This document shows positions 37,098 through 47,564 of a DNA stretch of 64,000 nt, in pieces. The translations under genes were made by a program, and so were the position numbers. Below the pieces are notes generated by a model. The model made no database searches and was not told the origin of the DNA. It worked only from the letters and a program-made list of their open reading frames with translations. The DNA is from Scylla paramamosain (Eukaryota; Arthropoda; Malacostraca; Decapoda; Portunidae): contig NC_087167.1 in NCBI RefSeq assembly GCF_035594125.1, forward strand, positions 2,651,001 to 2,715,000, given 5' to 3'. Within the stretch, counting starts at the first letter, position 1. Every line of letters begins with the position of its first letter.

Positions 37098-37360
37098 ATT
37101 CCGTTTTCTTATTTTCATAATGGCTGTAAATCGTCGAATTTTGTATATTTTCATGTGTTCGTGCATTGCCGTCCTCATATTTTACAGTTCCCATCCTTTG
37201 TCTGTTTCCTATTGCTCTTTACTTTGTCGCTGGATTTTTTTTTCTTAAAGATTCCGTAGAATGATCATTTTTCTTGGTCGTCAAATGTTGTATGATATTG
37301 CTATGTGTCTGTGCATTGTCCTGTTCATATTGCACAGCCCCCACCATTCGTTTGCCCTCC
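37098..37360 (+). repeat. Diverged tandem duplication, offset 153
   Basis: ATTCCG at 37098 and 37251 begin two copies. Shared in order: a GTAAATCGTCGAATTTTGTAT or GTCGTCAAATGTTGTAT block, ATGTGTYYGTGCATTG, YC(G/C)TCCT(C/G)(A/T)TATT and CACAGYYCCCA. Identity is high in the middle and low at the ends. Confidence 0.85.
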
Positions 37361-38033
37361 CCTTCCCCCGAGGTGCGCCTTATTTATACCCTGTGCCCTG
37401 TTGTACGCCTCACCAGACTGACACACCCGCAGGTACGCCCCAGCCCCCACCCACAAAGACCCATTAGGTAGCAGCTTCTTAAGGAAACTCGCTTCTGTCT
37501 TATAGATGGGTGAGTGCTGTGCTCCCTCCACCCCCTTCCTCGCCACATACCTGTCCGTCCTTTCACCTGTCCTTTGATTACAACGTGCCCTGAGTTCAAA
37601 CACTACCTTGTCTGCACACCTGTCCCTCACTGATTTATGGCTTCATTTCCTCTTATCACTCCCCTCATCAGTAAATTCTGGTATTTATTTTCCTTCCTAC
37701 CACCTCTGTTTTGGATTTCCATGCCCACATCGTCTTGCTCCCGCCATTGCGTCGCGGAAAGTTCCTCTGATGGTGGCGGTGATGGTCCTCCCGCCGTGGC
37801 ATTTCACCTTGAAGGATGAACTCTCCTCCTCTTATATAGAGATGCGAAAAAAAGGGGACACAGGGCCTATCACCCCTTTAGATCCATCTTCCTGGGCGGC
37901 TGTGACGTCAAGATCCGCCCCAGCTGTCTTGGCATCTTTGCGCATCCCATATCCGCCAGCCACATGATGGGGTGCTATTCTTAACATTTCTACGTCCTAT
38001 CTCGACTACTTTTTCACAGGCTGTTGTGTAAGT

Positions 38034-38310
38034 TAATGGAAATTTCTCTTGGTTCCAATGATAGTTTAACAAGGATTCTACATTGCTATTAAAAAAAAAA
38101 CACGTGATAATCTGACTGATCACCTCTGTAGCTTTTGTAATATAGTCTGTTGACATCCCCAAAAATTTAAGGCTATTATAGAGCAAGTCACTGGAGGAGC
38201 TTTTAATGCTGCTGTCATGATTTCAGTAATAGGTTAACAAGGATTTTACATTATCAGTAAGAACACTCATGAGAACCTGACTGAAATAGTCTTAATGATA
38301 TAGTATTTAC
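38034..38310 (+). repeat. Diverged tandem duplication, offset 168
   Basis: TAGTTTAACAAGGATTCTAC at 38062 recurs as TAGGTTAACAAGGATTTTAC at 38230, followed in both by ATT(G/A)(C/T)..T(T/G)A and later by CTGACTGA. Preceding bases also align (TTAATGG/TTAATGC). The copies are old. Confidence 0.8.
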
Positions 38311-38490
38311 TGTTTGAATGAATATTATGTAATAGTCTACCAAGCTCTTAATTGCTTAGAAATAACATCCGCATTTGTTTCATTCACCTTTCACTTGTCA
38401 ATAGGATAGGCTTGGTCTCTTGATACATATTCACGAAGCAATTTGTTCCACCTTGTTCTGCCTTTTAAATCCACCTTGGGAATTCTCATA

Positions 38491-38703
<213 letters not shown>

Positions 38704-38961
38704 CGTACCACTTCCCTACCTCACCACCACCTTCACCTTCACCACCACCACCACCACCACCGCGACAACACACATCCTGGTCGACATATCACCATCACAA
38801 ATCAGGTCTGGTGTGCACGCTTCCCCTCTCTAATCGACCCCTCCCTGGCTGCCCGACAGAAGATTCTTGGCGGGTCTGATTCCTCCGTTTAGAAGCTTCC
38901 TCACGCGCGGATCCAAAGACAGGTCAGATGAAGCTATATATAGATAAAGGGAACGAAGGGA

Positions 38962-38964
<3 letters not shown>

Positions 38965-38994
<30 letters not shown>
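38965..38994. repeat. (TC)15 microsatellite
   Basis: Short perfect TC array. Confidence 0.95.
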
Positions 38995-38996
<2 letters not shown>

Positions 38997-39141
38997 AGGT
39001 TTAGATGTTCAACTTGTGCTTCTTGCTTGTATTTTTTTTTTTTTAAGAAGAAAATTTAGTATGACATTAATGGAACCTTAAGATACATTTGCATTGAGGT
39101 GTTTACAGCGTTTTTATATCCTGTCCGTCCTCCCACCAACA

Positions 39142-39156
39142 ATAATAAATAAATAA

Positions 39157-39209
<53 letters not shown>

Positions 39210-39224
39210 TAATAATAATAATAA
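39142..39224. repeat. (AAT)n / AAAT repeat
   Basis: AATAAATAAATAAATAT followed by a long AAT array with one AAC variant. Confidence 0.96.
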
Positions 39225-40738
39225 AGTCAACTTCGAGGAAAAGTGGTATCTAATTTCTAACTAGGAATTTGATCATTTATTTTCAGTTTTATTTCCTTGG
39301 AAGTAGATCTTTTTTTCTTTCAGTGTTGTTCTGTCTCTATATGACTTATTATTCTTTTAATTTGTCGTGACTGTGCATAGCTAGTTTGAATTGTTGGCTT
39401 GAGACGTGACGCTGCATTACTAATTGAAATCACAGGGTTTCGTTCAGGTTTCCTATGTAGTGTATGACGTACAAATTCCCTCCTTCCTCCCTCCTCCTCC
39501 TCCATCTGTCGCTGCTACTCCTACTCCATAATGTATCATCAATTAATGTCAGTAATGTGATGCACTGAAATAACTCACGGTTCACTGTTGGGTGTGGCGG
39601 ACAGGAAAGGTCGGGATCTGCAGCTAACATATGCTTAGGAAAGAGAAACTGTGCAGCCTTCGAGAAACGAGAAAGAGAAGACACGCAAGACCCTAATATG
39701 TTGCTTAATTTACTCCTACTTCAATTAAGTTTCCTCTTGACAATTACCCTTTATCAGAACCAGGTAATGAGTATGAATTTCCTTTGGATCTTCAGCGATG
39801 TACAACTCAGGAGGTGGGCTTAGAGGAGGCCCTAACATTCTGCAGCTGAAGGAGGAGGCATGAGACACAGTAAGAGAGCACGTACTCGTACCTCGAATGA
39901 AAATAATGACTAAGGATAATCTTCAAAGGAGGGCTCTCATGGATGTTTGCTAGCACTGTCTTAAACTATTACTAGAATCATGAAAACACCACTGAAGGCC
40001 CTAATAAGTTGTATTTAAGCTTGCGTCAAAATAAGATGCCGAAATATTTGAGAAAACAGACTTTATCAGAAGGACCTAAGGCACATTACTGTCAGTCAGT
40101 CACCAGGGTCAGTCACTACACCACCAGTAGTTTGCTTTCACGACGCATCTTGACAGGAGGTCCTTCTCACTCTGTGTCCGCCCTTACGCCCACTCACCCT
40201 CCTTCCTGCCTCACCCCGTCACCCCCATGCCTTCCTCTGCTCCCTGCATCCCGACCCATCCCTGGACGGGGACGCAACAGAATTAGACGTTACACATGTT
40301 CCAGGAATCTCCTTTTCCACGAGCAAATAGCACTGTAAGGGGAGGCTATGTTGTCGAGTCACTGCGAGTGGTGTCAAATTATCTTGCGAGACCAAGACAG
40401 GAGCAATGGTGCCCTTATCAACGTGCTTAAGGTCCCGGGATGTTGCCTCGCACCACTGTTCCTCACCGCAATCAAGGACCCCTGAAGGACGCTGGTAGTT
40501 GTCCTCCAGCGTGACCTAGGGAGGGCGGGTGGGGGGCAGGTGGGTGAGAGGGAGCGTGCCGTACCCTCCTGGCCACACCTTAGTTCTGCAGATGTGCAAG
40601 GGGAGGCTAGAGGGACGGGGCAATGGCGCAGGGTTGATGCGTACTGACAAACGCGTGTGGGGTCGAGAGTCGGTCAGCCTTGCGTAACACAGCGTTCCTC
40701 GATTTGTTATTGTTAAGTCTCTTCCCTCCCTCCCTCCT

Positions 40739-40746
<8 letters not shown>
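39225..40746. other. Unassigned DNA
   Basis: No gene supported. Mixed composition; C-rich at 40160-40265 and G-rich at 40500-40625. Confidence 0.5.

Positions 40747-40826
<80 letters not shown>
40747..40826. repeat. (TG)40 microsatellite
   Basis: Perfect TG array of 80 bases after a CCCTCCCTCC run. Confidence 0.98.
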
Positions 40827-40828
<2 letters not shown>

Positions 40829-40925
40829 TTTTAGAGTTCTAATACATCTCATGCCTCATAAATCTTGTTTCCGATGCCATAATCTTATCAGATGAACGTC
40901 TTGACCCTTCTTGTAACAATGAGCC

Positions 40926-41070
<145 letters not shown>

Positions 41071-41215
41071 CCATGTGTTGGGAAGGGGGCGAGACCCGTG
41101 CATGTGAGCTACATCTCGCGGGAGAGGTGGATTCGTGTGTTAGCACTGAATAAATGCATCGGTAATGCCTCGCGCCTGTCACTGTGTGTGGATTGCAGCG
41201 GCTGGGTGAGGACGG

Positions 41216-41227
41216 GAGAGAGAGAGA

Positions 41228-41310
<83 letters not shown>
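41216..41310. repeat. (GA)n microsatellite
   Basis: GA array of 95 bases with one AGTGAG interruption near its start. Confidence 0.98.
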
Positions 41311-41311
<1 letters not shown>

Positions 41312-41320
41312 ATAAAAAAT

Positions 41321-41387
41321 CAACCGCTTATCGTTCGTAATTATCAAAAAAAAAAAAAAAACCAACCGCGTATCGTTCGTAATTCTC
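41321..41387 (+). repeat. Short tandem duplication separated by poly(A)
   Basis: CAACCGCTTATCGTTCGTAA at 41321 recurs as CAACCGCGTATCGTTCGTAA at 41363. Each is followed by TTATC or TTCTC, with A16-17 between copies. Near-identity means a fairly recent event. Confidence 0.9.
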
Positions 41388-41581
41388 ACAGATAAAATCA
41401 TTAAAGAACACCCATGCTTCATCATCACGTACAAACTCAGAGATAACACAGACTTTCCAACCCCTCCACACCAATGAAAAAAAAAAAAAAACAGAATCTT
41501 CATTTCACATCACCATCCTTACAAACCACCACACTTAACTGACCATTCAACAACCCACCAAGAAACCAAAACAGAACTTAC

Positions 41582-41676
41582 CAGCTTAGACGCGGCCTCA
41601 GTAGTGGCGAGGAGCAGTTTCCGTTGAGGGTCATGCGTTTGTGTTGATTAGCCAGCTTTGGCAGGTGAGTGAGGTA
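41582..41676 (-). CDS. Possible exon with strong donor, frame ambiguous
   Basis: On the minus strand a good donor CTG|GTAAGT closes the segment, and CCACCTGTGCCCTAG is an acceptable acceptor. The frame open across all of it starts YLTHLPKLANQHKRMT. Another frame gives a more protein-like HDPQRKLLLATTEAASKL ending in phase 0, but an in-frame TAA at 41648-41650 blocks it and no AG follows that stop. So it is either not an exon or a decayed one. The plus strand also has a perfect donor here (GGCAG|GTGAGT at 41664). Confidence 0.17.
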
Positions 41677-41937
41677 CTAGGGCACAGGTGGCGCTGGGTG
41701 GGTCGGTGCTGCCGCCGCTTATCTCCTCCTCCCGTCCTCCCCACACACCCCCACACCCAGAACTCGACTCGAGGTGTCTGCGGGGACTCGTCGGCTGGTT
41801 TTTGCGGCCCACAGCCAAGGGTGGACGACCGTGGCTTTGTTGGACGACCCTCCCTTGTCCCAGCTCCCTCTCCTTGCCTCCCTCCCTCCCTTCTTCCAAC
41901 TCTCCCCACCAAGATCCGTGTCCCTCACTCCTTTCCT

Positions 41938-41941
<4 letters not shown>

Positions 41942-42007
<66 letters not shown>
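41942..42007. repeat. (CT)33 microsatellite
   Basis: Perfect CT array of 66 bases. Confidence 0.98.
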
Positions 42008-42011
<4 letters not shown>

Positions 42012-42091
42012 TTTGGTAGTTTGTTGTCCTGTTTTTTTTCTTTCTTTTTTGATTTATTTATTAATTTTTTTCGGTCTACCAGTTTTGTCTG

Positions 42092-42097
<6 letters not shown>

Positions 42098-42127
<30 letters not shown>
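42098..42127. repeat. (TG)15 microsatellite
   Basis: Perfect TG array, followed by TGTC-rich degenerate DNA to 42240. Confidence 0.96.
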
Positions 42128-42128
<1 letters not shown>

Positions 42129-42259
42129 TGCACGTGCACGTGTCTATTTGTCTGTTTGTACGTATTCCTGTCTGTTTGTCTCTGTCTATCGATGTCGGTC
42201 TGTCTATTTCCAAGCCTTTCTTTTTATGTGTTTGTCTGTCTTACACACGCGTGCGACCG

Positions 42260-42262
<3 letters not shown>

Positions 42263-42320
<58 letters not shown>
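42263..42320. repeat. (AC)29 microsatellite
   Basis: Perfect AC array of 58 bases. With the TG array at 42098 it forms an inverted pair about 135 bases apart. Confidence 0.97.
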
Positions 42321-42322
<2 letters not shown>

Positions 42323-42664
42323 TATGCATATACAAGTTTTCTTGGCCACAGATCCATCTACCGTATACAGTAATTTGGACTTAAGGAAAGACATCTGACT
42401 ATCATTTCCTATCAGGTGTGTTAGAGGGCAAATGCACACAATGTAACATCTGAAGGAAACCCAGAGTAGTGGATACGATCATACGACGAGCAGCGGCCTT
42501 GTCCTGGGACTCTGCAAACACCCAGAAGTGGCCTCAGATGTGACAGATACGGAAATCATCGGGTAAAATGTATGGTTAAGGCAGAAGACTTTTACACAAT
42601 GCACATCCATCCCTTTACTCGGGCAGGACAGTAACTGCTCGTTTATCAGTGAAAAAATTCTGAG

Positions 42665-42715
42665 TATCTTGAGCGAGGTACGAACCCCATGCAGGCCTGT
42701 CAGGACAATACTGCT
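42665..42715 (-). other. Truncated tRNA-like A/B-box pair (possible SINE head)
   Basis: On the minus strand TCGCTAGCACAGCAGT is a near-consensus A box and GGGGTTCGTACC a good B box, with about 22 bases between instead of the roughly 30 or more of a tRNA. It shares TCG(C/T)TAGCAC and TTCGTA(C/T)CTC with the segment at 60888-60938. A TTTTTT run lies just downstream (minus sense). It is too short for a functional tRNA. Confidence 0.35.
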
Positions 42716-42727
42716 GTGCTAGCGAGT

Positions 42728-42728
<1 letters not shown>

Positions 42729-42763
<35 letters not shown>
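42729..42763. repeat. (GT)n microsatellite
   Basis: Perfect GT array of 35 bases. Confidence 0.97.
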
Positions 42764-42766
<3 letters not shown>

Positions 42767-42887
42767 CATTCCTCTTGCTGTCCACCACTACAGCTTCCCA
42801 CGCGATGCTCAACCCCTGAAGTGAAGTGGTTCGTCTTCTTTTCCAACCTGTAATTACATCTTTCGAGGGTGGTGATTGAAACTTAGG

Positions 42888-42927
42888 TATAAAAAGAGTT
42901 ATTGTATTCGAACACTCTTTCAGTCCT
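42888..42927 (+). promoter_or_regulatory. Candidate core promoter: TATA box plus initiator
   Basis: TATAAAAAG at 42888-42896 is a strong TATA box. TCAGTCC at 42920-42926 matches the arthropod initiator TCAGTY, with its A at 42922, so the TATA box starts 34 bases upstream, slightly longer than the usual arthropod distance. The following 100 bases contain no ATG with a useful frame, so the transcript, if any, may be non-coding or spliced. Confidence 0.25.
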
Positions 42928-43820
42928 TTCTTTATATATACCTGAGTCAGCCATCTTTGCCATCGATTAATTGATTCGATCTCTTAAGTGTTTGGAGTTT
43001 TCTCTCAAGTATACCCAAACAGAAGTGAAGCTGCACCACCTTACAGCATCTCATCAGTTACCCCACGTGCTGCCTTCACTCCACAATCCACTTTCAATAT
43101 ACGAATTTTAGGCAAAAACTTATTCTCTCAATTTTGGCCAAAGCATTTAATTGAAAGGAGATATAGATAGCCGGTAAGCACAGACAGTTATTCTGACCTG
43201 ATGCATAATACTTCGTTTGCCGAGTAAGCTGCTCATGTTGCTCCATCCACCCTCCTCTTCAGTCTCTCGTGGCCTAGCAAAATAAGGCAAGGGCGTGGCA
43301 CAGCCTACCAACCACACCATCAACAGACGCACGACGCGGGGAACGAAAACCTTGTACTCATGCACTGCTCTGCTGCCGCTGATGCCTCCCATTGTCTGCT
43401 GCGAAGATGAATGGTCCTGCAAGCCTGTGCTCATCACGCTATCAAATCCCCCTCATTAACATGCCGGGGATGTGCATATCAGTGAGTTGTTACTGGGGGG
43501 ACGCTACAGGTGTGCGGGAGGCTGCAGGAATGAGCTGGGGGCTGAGGCCAGGTGGTCTATAGTGGGGAGCCTAGGGAGGGAGACAAGGTTAGGGGAGGGA
43601 GGTAGGCAAGGTTGGGGGTAAGAGGCAGGACGAGAAGGAAGGGCTGAGGAGATTGTGAAGGCTAAAATGAATGGAAATAGCTGGCAGGATGACAAAAATA
43701 ATGGCCTAAGAGGCAGGATTTATTAAAGGTCACGAAGAGGGTATAGAGGAAGGCGATGGAGGTTAGAAAAGAGGCAGTGACAATGTGACGAATCAGGAAG
43801 GAGCAGCAGGATTGACATTG
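42928..43820. other. Unassigned DNA downstream of the candidate promoter
   Basis: No gene supported. Purine-rich on the plus strand from about 43500 to 43800. The frame at 42988-43170 begins with GTG and has no splice support. Confidence 0.5.
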
Positions 43821-44570
43821 CCATTTAAGACGGCATGAGCAATGCGAAACCTACTACCAGGCTGATAGGATTCCGGCTGAGGACGCCACCCTCAGACCAG
43901 GCGGTTGGCTACCTTCTACAAGGCCCGCCGCTGTATGAAACATCATTAGCAAGCGTAACACCTCTTGCGAGAGCGCCTCAGGCTTTTGGAACGGACACAG
44001 GCTCTATGCCCGCCCCTCCAGCCTGGTGGGAGATTAGTACCGCATCCACACCGTATACCTCTGATTAAAGCCATGAATGTCTGGATTTCTGGCAGGAAGA
44101 GCCCTGCCGTGCCCCCAGCGGGCCGTCACCCTGGAAACACCATCATGACTACTGTATCCCAGGCAAAGTGGGTTTGGCACTGGACTCAGCAAATCATGCC
44201 AACGGCCCCCACCCAAACGGGTAGAGAACCCGAAAGGGCAGGAAGACTCCGGATCAGAGAGGCTGTTAAGGGAACCGAAGCCTGGCCCCATTACTCTACG
44301 ACCGTATGACAAGGGAGGATGGAATATTGTCCAGCTCCCCGCCTCACGTTCGTCTCGTGGGGAAGCACTTTAGCCGAGGAACCAATCCCGAAAGGGTTTG
44401 TTCCCTTGTTACCAACGGGCGCCACGTGAAGGCAGACTTCCCCTGTAACTAAGTCTCAAGTAGGGTTTTCAGATCACATAGGGAGGTGCGACACACCGTC
44501 ACACCGAGGCCCTACAGGAGTCATAGTTAATTCAGGGACAGGGAACAAAGGGTGGCACGGAGGGAAGGAG
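43821..44570 (+). mobile_element. Possible fragment derived from a mobile element, unclassified
   Basis: This 750-base block differs from its surroundings: no SSR, GC-richer, no strand skew, and overlapping medium frames on both strands (43835-44068 with ATG, 43965-44309, and 44034-44312 minus). It has two CCC-GAAA-GGG hairpins (44229-44238 and 44387-44396). Such blocks are typical of the 5' part of non-LTR elements or other dispersed repeats, but no reverse transcriptase, integrase or transposase motif, terminal repeat or target-site duplication was found. A structured non-coding RNA or unique sequence is equally possible. Confidence 0.25.
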
Positions 44571-45590
44571 AAAAAATATCACCTGTCCCTACCGTCTGTC
44601 TGTCGTAGTTTTATTCGTCCATATTATACAAAAACTCGGAAGGATAATTGAGCGGTGGAATTAATCCCTGGCGAGGGTGAATTATTCATGAAGTGACCCG
44701 CAGCAGGGAGCACATTGATGAGGCATTAGGAGTCTCCTGTCCCTCCTGCCTCATGCATGGATGTCCTTTCCTTCATCCTAACAAATCCGTCTCACGCTGG
44801 GTGGCTTTGTGGAATTTGCAGATGTTCGGCTCGCATCTCAACCTTACGAGCTCAATTTTGATTCTTGTCAGTATCTCGACTGGGGAGGCAGAGCTGTCAT
44901 TACACTGGCCAGCGTTGTATGACCTCACTGCTACGACGCCATAATTCAATTTACAATGTTCTCAGTCCACCTTAACATAAAGAACTGCATCTATATTGGT
45001 CTCGAATCTGCTTACCAAAAGTGTAAGATCCAACGATTAAATTTAAAAAGATAATGTTAATATAGTTGTTGCTACACAATGCAAACGATCAATAAAGTCG
45101 AGTCTGTCACTGTAACTTGAGAACACATTCCAGATCCAAGAGCGACATTGCCTCGGCCAGTACCACACGTGGCGGCCAAATCTATGAGAAGGAACGCTAT
45201 CTGCTTGACCCTTCACCTTCACCTTCAGAGTAACCCTCGCCCACCCTTGATTATAAGTGGAAAATGGAGGATCAAGATGCGGGGAGGCTGAGCCAGCAAC
45301 GGAGGCTGACCTTAAGTAAAGAAAATACACAAGGAGTAAGATTCTATTCTTCCTGTGAATAAAAGAAAAATACAGGTGTAATAAGATTCCTTTCATCTCT
45401 CGATCTCTTGTTTTCGGTTTTGTCAAAAGAAAATGTATGCGAAGGAGGACAGCAACAAACTAGAAGAATGTTGTAACGAAATTAATTAGACGTTAATATC
45501 TGTTTTGGTAAAAGTTCCAGGGAAAAAAAAAGTAATTTAAATATTCAAAAGTTAGGAGTTGGCACGAGACTCGCCTCGCCCTCAGCCTGA

Positions 45591-45593
<3 letters not shown>
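44571..45593. other. Unassigned DNA
   Basis: No gene supported. Mixed composition without SSRs. The minus-strand frame at 45043-45426 has no splice support. Confidence 0.5.

Positions 45594-45675
<82 letters not shown>
45594..45675. repeat. (GA)41 microsatellite
   Basis: Perfect GA array of 82 bases. Confidence 0.98.
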
Positions 45676-45679
<4 letters not shown>

Positions 45680-46139
45680 GGGAAGGGGGATTAACCTGAG
45701 CCGTATTAGAAGTAACTTCACCGGACATTGGAACAGTTACTTGCCTTTTATTAACATTTATCCACCTTGATTCTTTGTGTTCATTCAAATTTAGATGGAG
45801 TAAAATTGTCATTATCGTCACCCATTTGCATTATCGTTTTCTTTTTTCTGCCCCTGCGTGGCCATTGCCCGGGTAACCACAGTATCCATATCTATGCTGG
45901 TATGTCTTATTCACTCGATGAAGGAGCAACACCTGGCCCTGCGGGAGAGCATTAACAAACCACATATTGTTTTTTTCTATCACCTGGAAATGAATAATGT
46001 ACGATTCCGGGGAACATTTGCGTTGAGTTTGTATATGATTAGATCTTTTCGGAATGTTGCACACGAGTTTACATAAGACGCTTGTGAGGGTTGACAGACC
46101 TCAACAGAAATGAAGGGTTGTCCAAGGTTTGCAGATTAC

Positions 46140-46220
46140 TGTTATTACTACTACTACTACTGCTGCTACTACTACTACTACTACTCGTACAACTACTGCT
46201 GTTACTACTACTATTACTAT

Positions 46221-46312
<92 letters not shown>

Positions 46313-46318
46313 GTAATG

Positions 46319-46370
<52 letters not shown>
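46140..46370. repeat. Composite (TAC)n then (TAA)n trinucleotide array
   Basis: About 230 bases. TAC units with TGC, CGT and TAT variants to about 46271, then TAA/AAT units with single AGT and GAT variants. The change from TAC to TAA is a clean switch with no loss of triplet register. Confidence 0.97.
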
Positions 46371-47493
46371 CTTTGACTTAGTCCGCTCTCCACATGCAAA
46401 GGACAAGAAGAAAGGATGAGTCCCATAGTACTACACACCCCATTCCCTAAGGAACTTTCTCATGCAGAGGATACCAACAGTTACCCAAATAAGAGTTGTG
46501 GGATAACTGTTTCTTGCAGATTGTGAATAGAAGGAAAAATGTTTACTTGATAATCAGACCTTGAATTTTGCTTATCATCAAAATGTGGCACCTACTCAGT
46601 GTTTGTCTGGGGAAATTGTTCTTGTGTAAACCAGAACTCTGTCATTACCTTAAGTTCATTGTTGTGCATCCTAAAGGTTATGTAAACAGTGAACCAAGAA
46701 TTTAGTCTTCAGAAAGGATGATTGTACGCAGTATCAATGAGTAAATGACAGTGAATAAATCAGTTTGAGATTATAGAAAGAAAAAAAAAACGTAATTGTT
46801 CCCGTTCAAATCAGTAGGCAATGTGCTTAAGACAACCGTTTAGACTTCCCAAACACGCGCACCTATACACGTGCTGGCCCTTACACACCGTCCCCTCACG
46901 CCAGGGCTGCATGAGCGGGCCACCCTCGCCACCACCAGCCAGGTCACGACCACACCGGATTTTGTGGCTTGTCATATTTTTTGGCCTTTCCGCCCACGAG
47001 GGAGTTCAAGCGAGTTCAGGGCCGCTGGGAGAAGGCAGGCAATATTGGAGGAGAGGAGAGTGAGAGGGGAGGGAGTTTGCTAGCAAGCGAGAAGTGGGGG
47101 AAGAAGTGAGGGTTTGGCCGACTCTTTCCCACCACTTCAGTATATCGAAAAACTCTATGAGGCTGCCAAGGCTGGAGGTGCTTGGCTGCAGGCGACAAAG
47201 CAGTGTTGTTCTGAGGTTTATTCTCCTGAGTGATGCAAAAAAGAGGCCACGGTGGGCTGCGAAAAAAAAATCTTGGGTGTTTATCGAGGAGTAAATGGCA
47301 GGTGCAACAGGTACGCGGGAAGAAGGGAGTGTCAGCCTCTGCCGCGCTCATGCAACTCCTAACGATGAAATGATACGTGCACATGAGAAAGTGAGCAAAA
47401 GTGATATGCAAAAATATGTAAAAATATGTGCGTAAGATACCCTAAAATATCAGTTTTTATTTGTCAGTACAGTTACAGGAAAATTGTAAAAGA

Positions 47494-47495
<2 letters not shown>
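46371..47495. other. Unassigned DNA
   Basis: No gene supported. An A run at about 46781-46790; C-rich at 46855-46960; G/A-rich at 47030-47110. Confidence 0.5.

Positions 47496-47561
<66 letters not shown>
47496..47561. repeat. (GT)33 microsatellite
   Basis: Perfect GT array of 66 bases. Confidence 0.98.
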
Positions 47562-47564
<3 letters not shown>

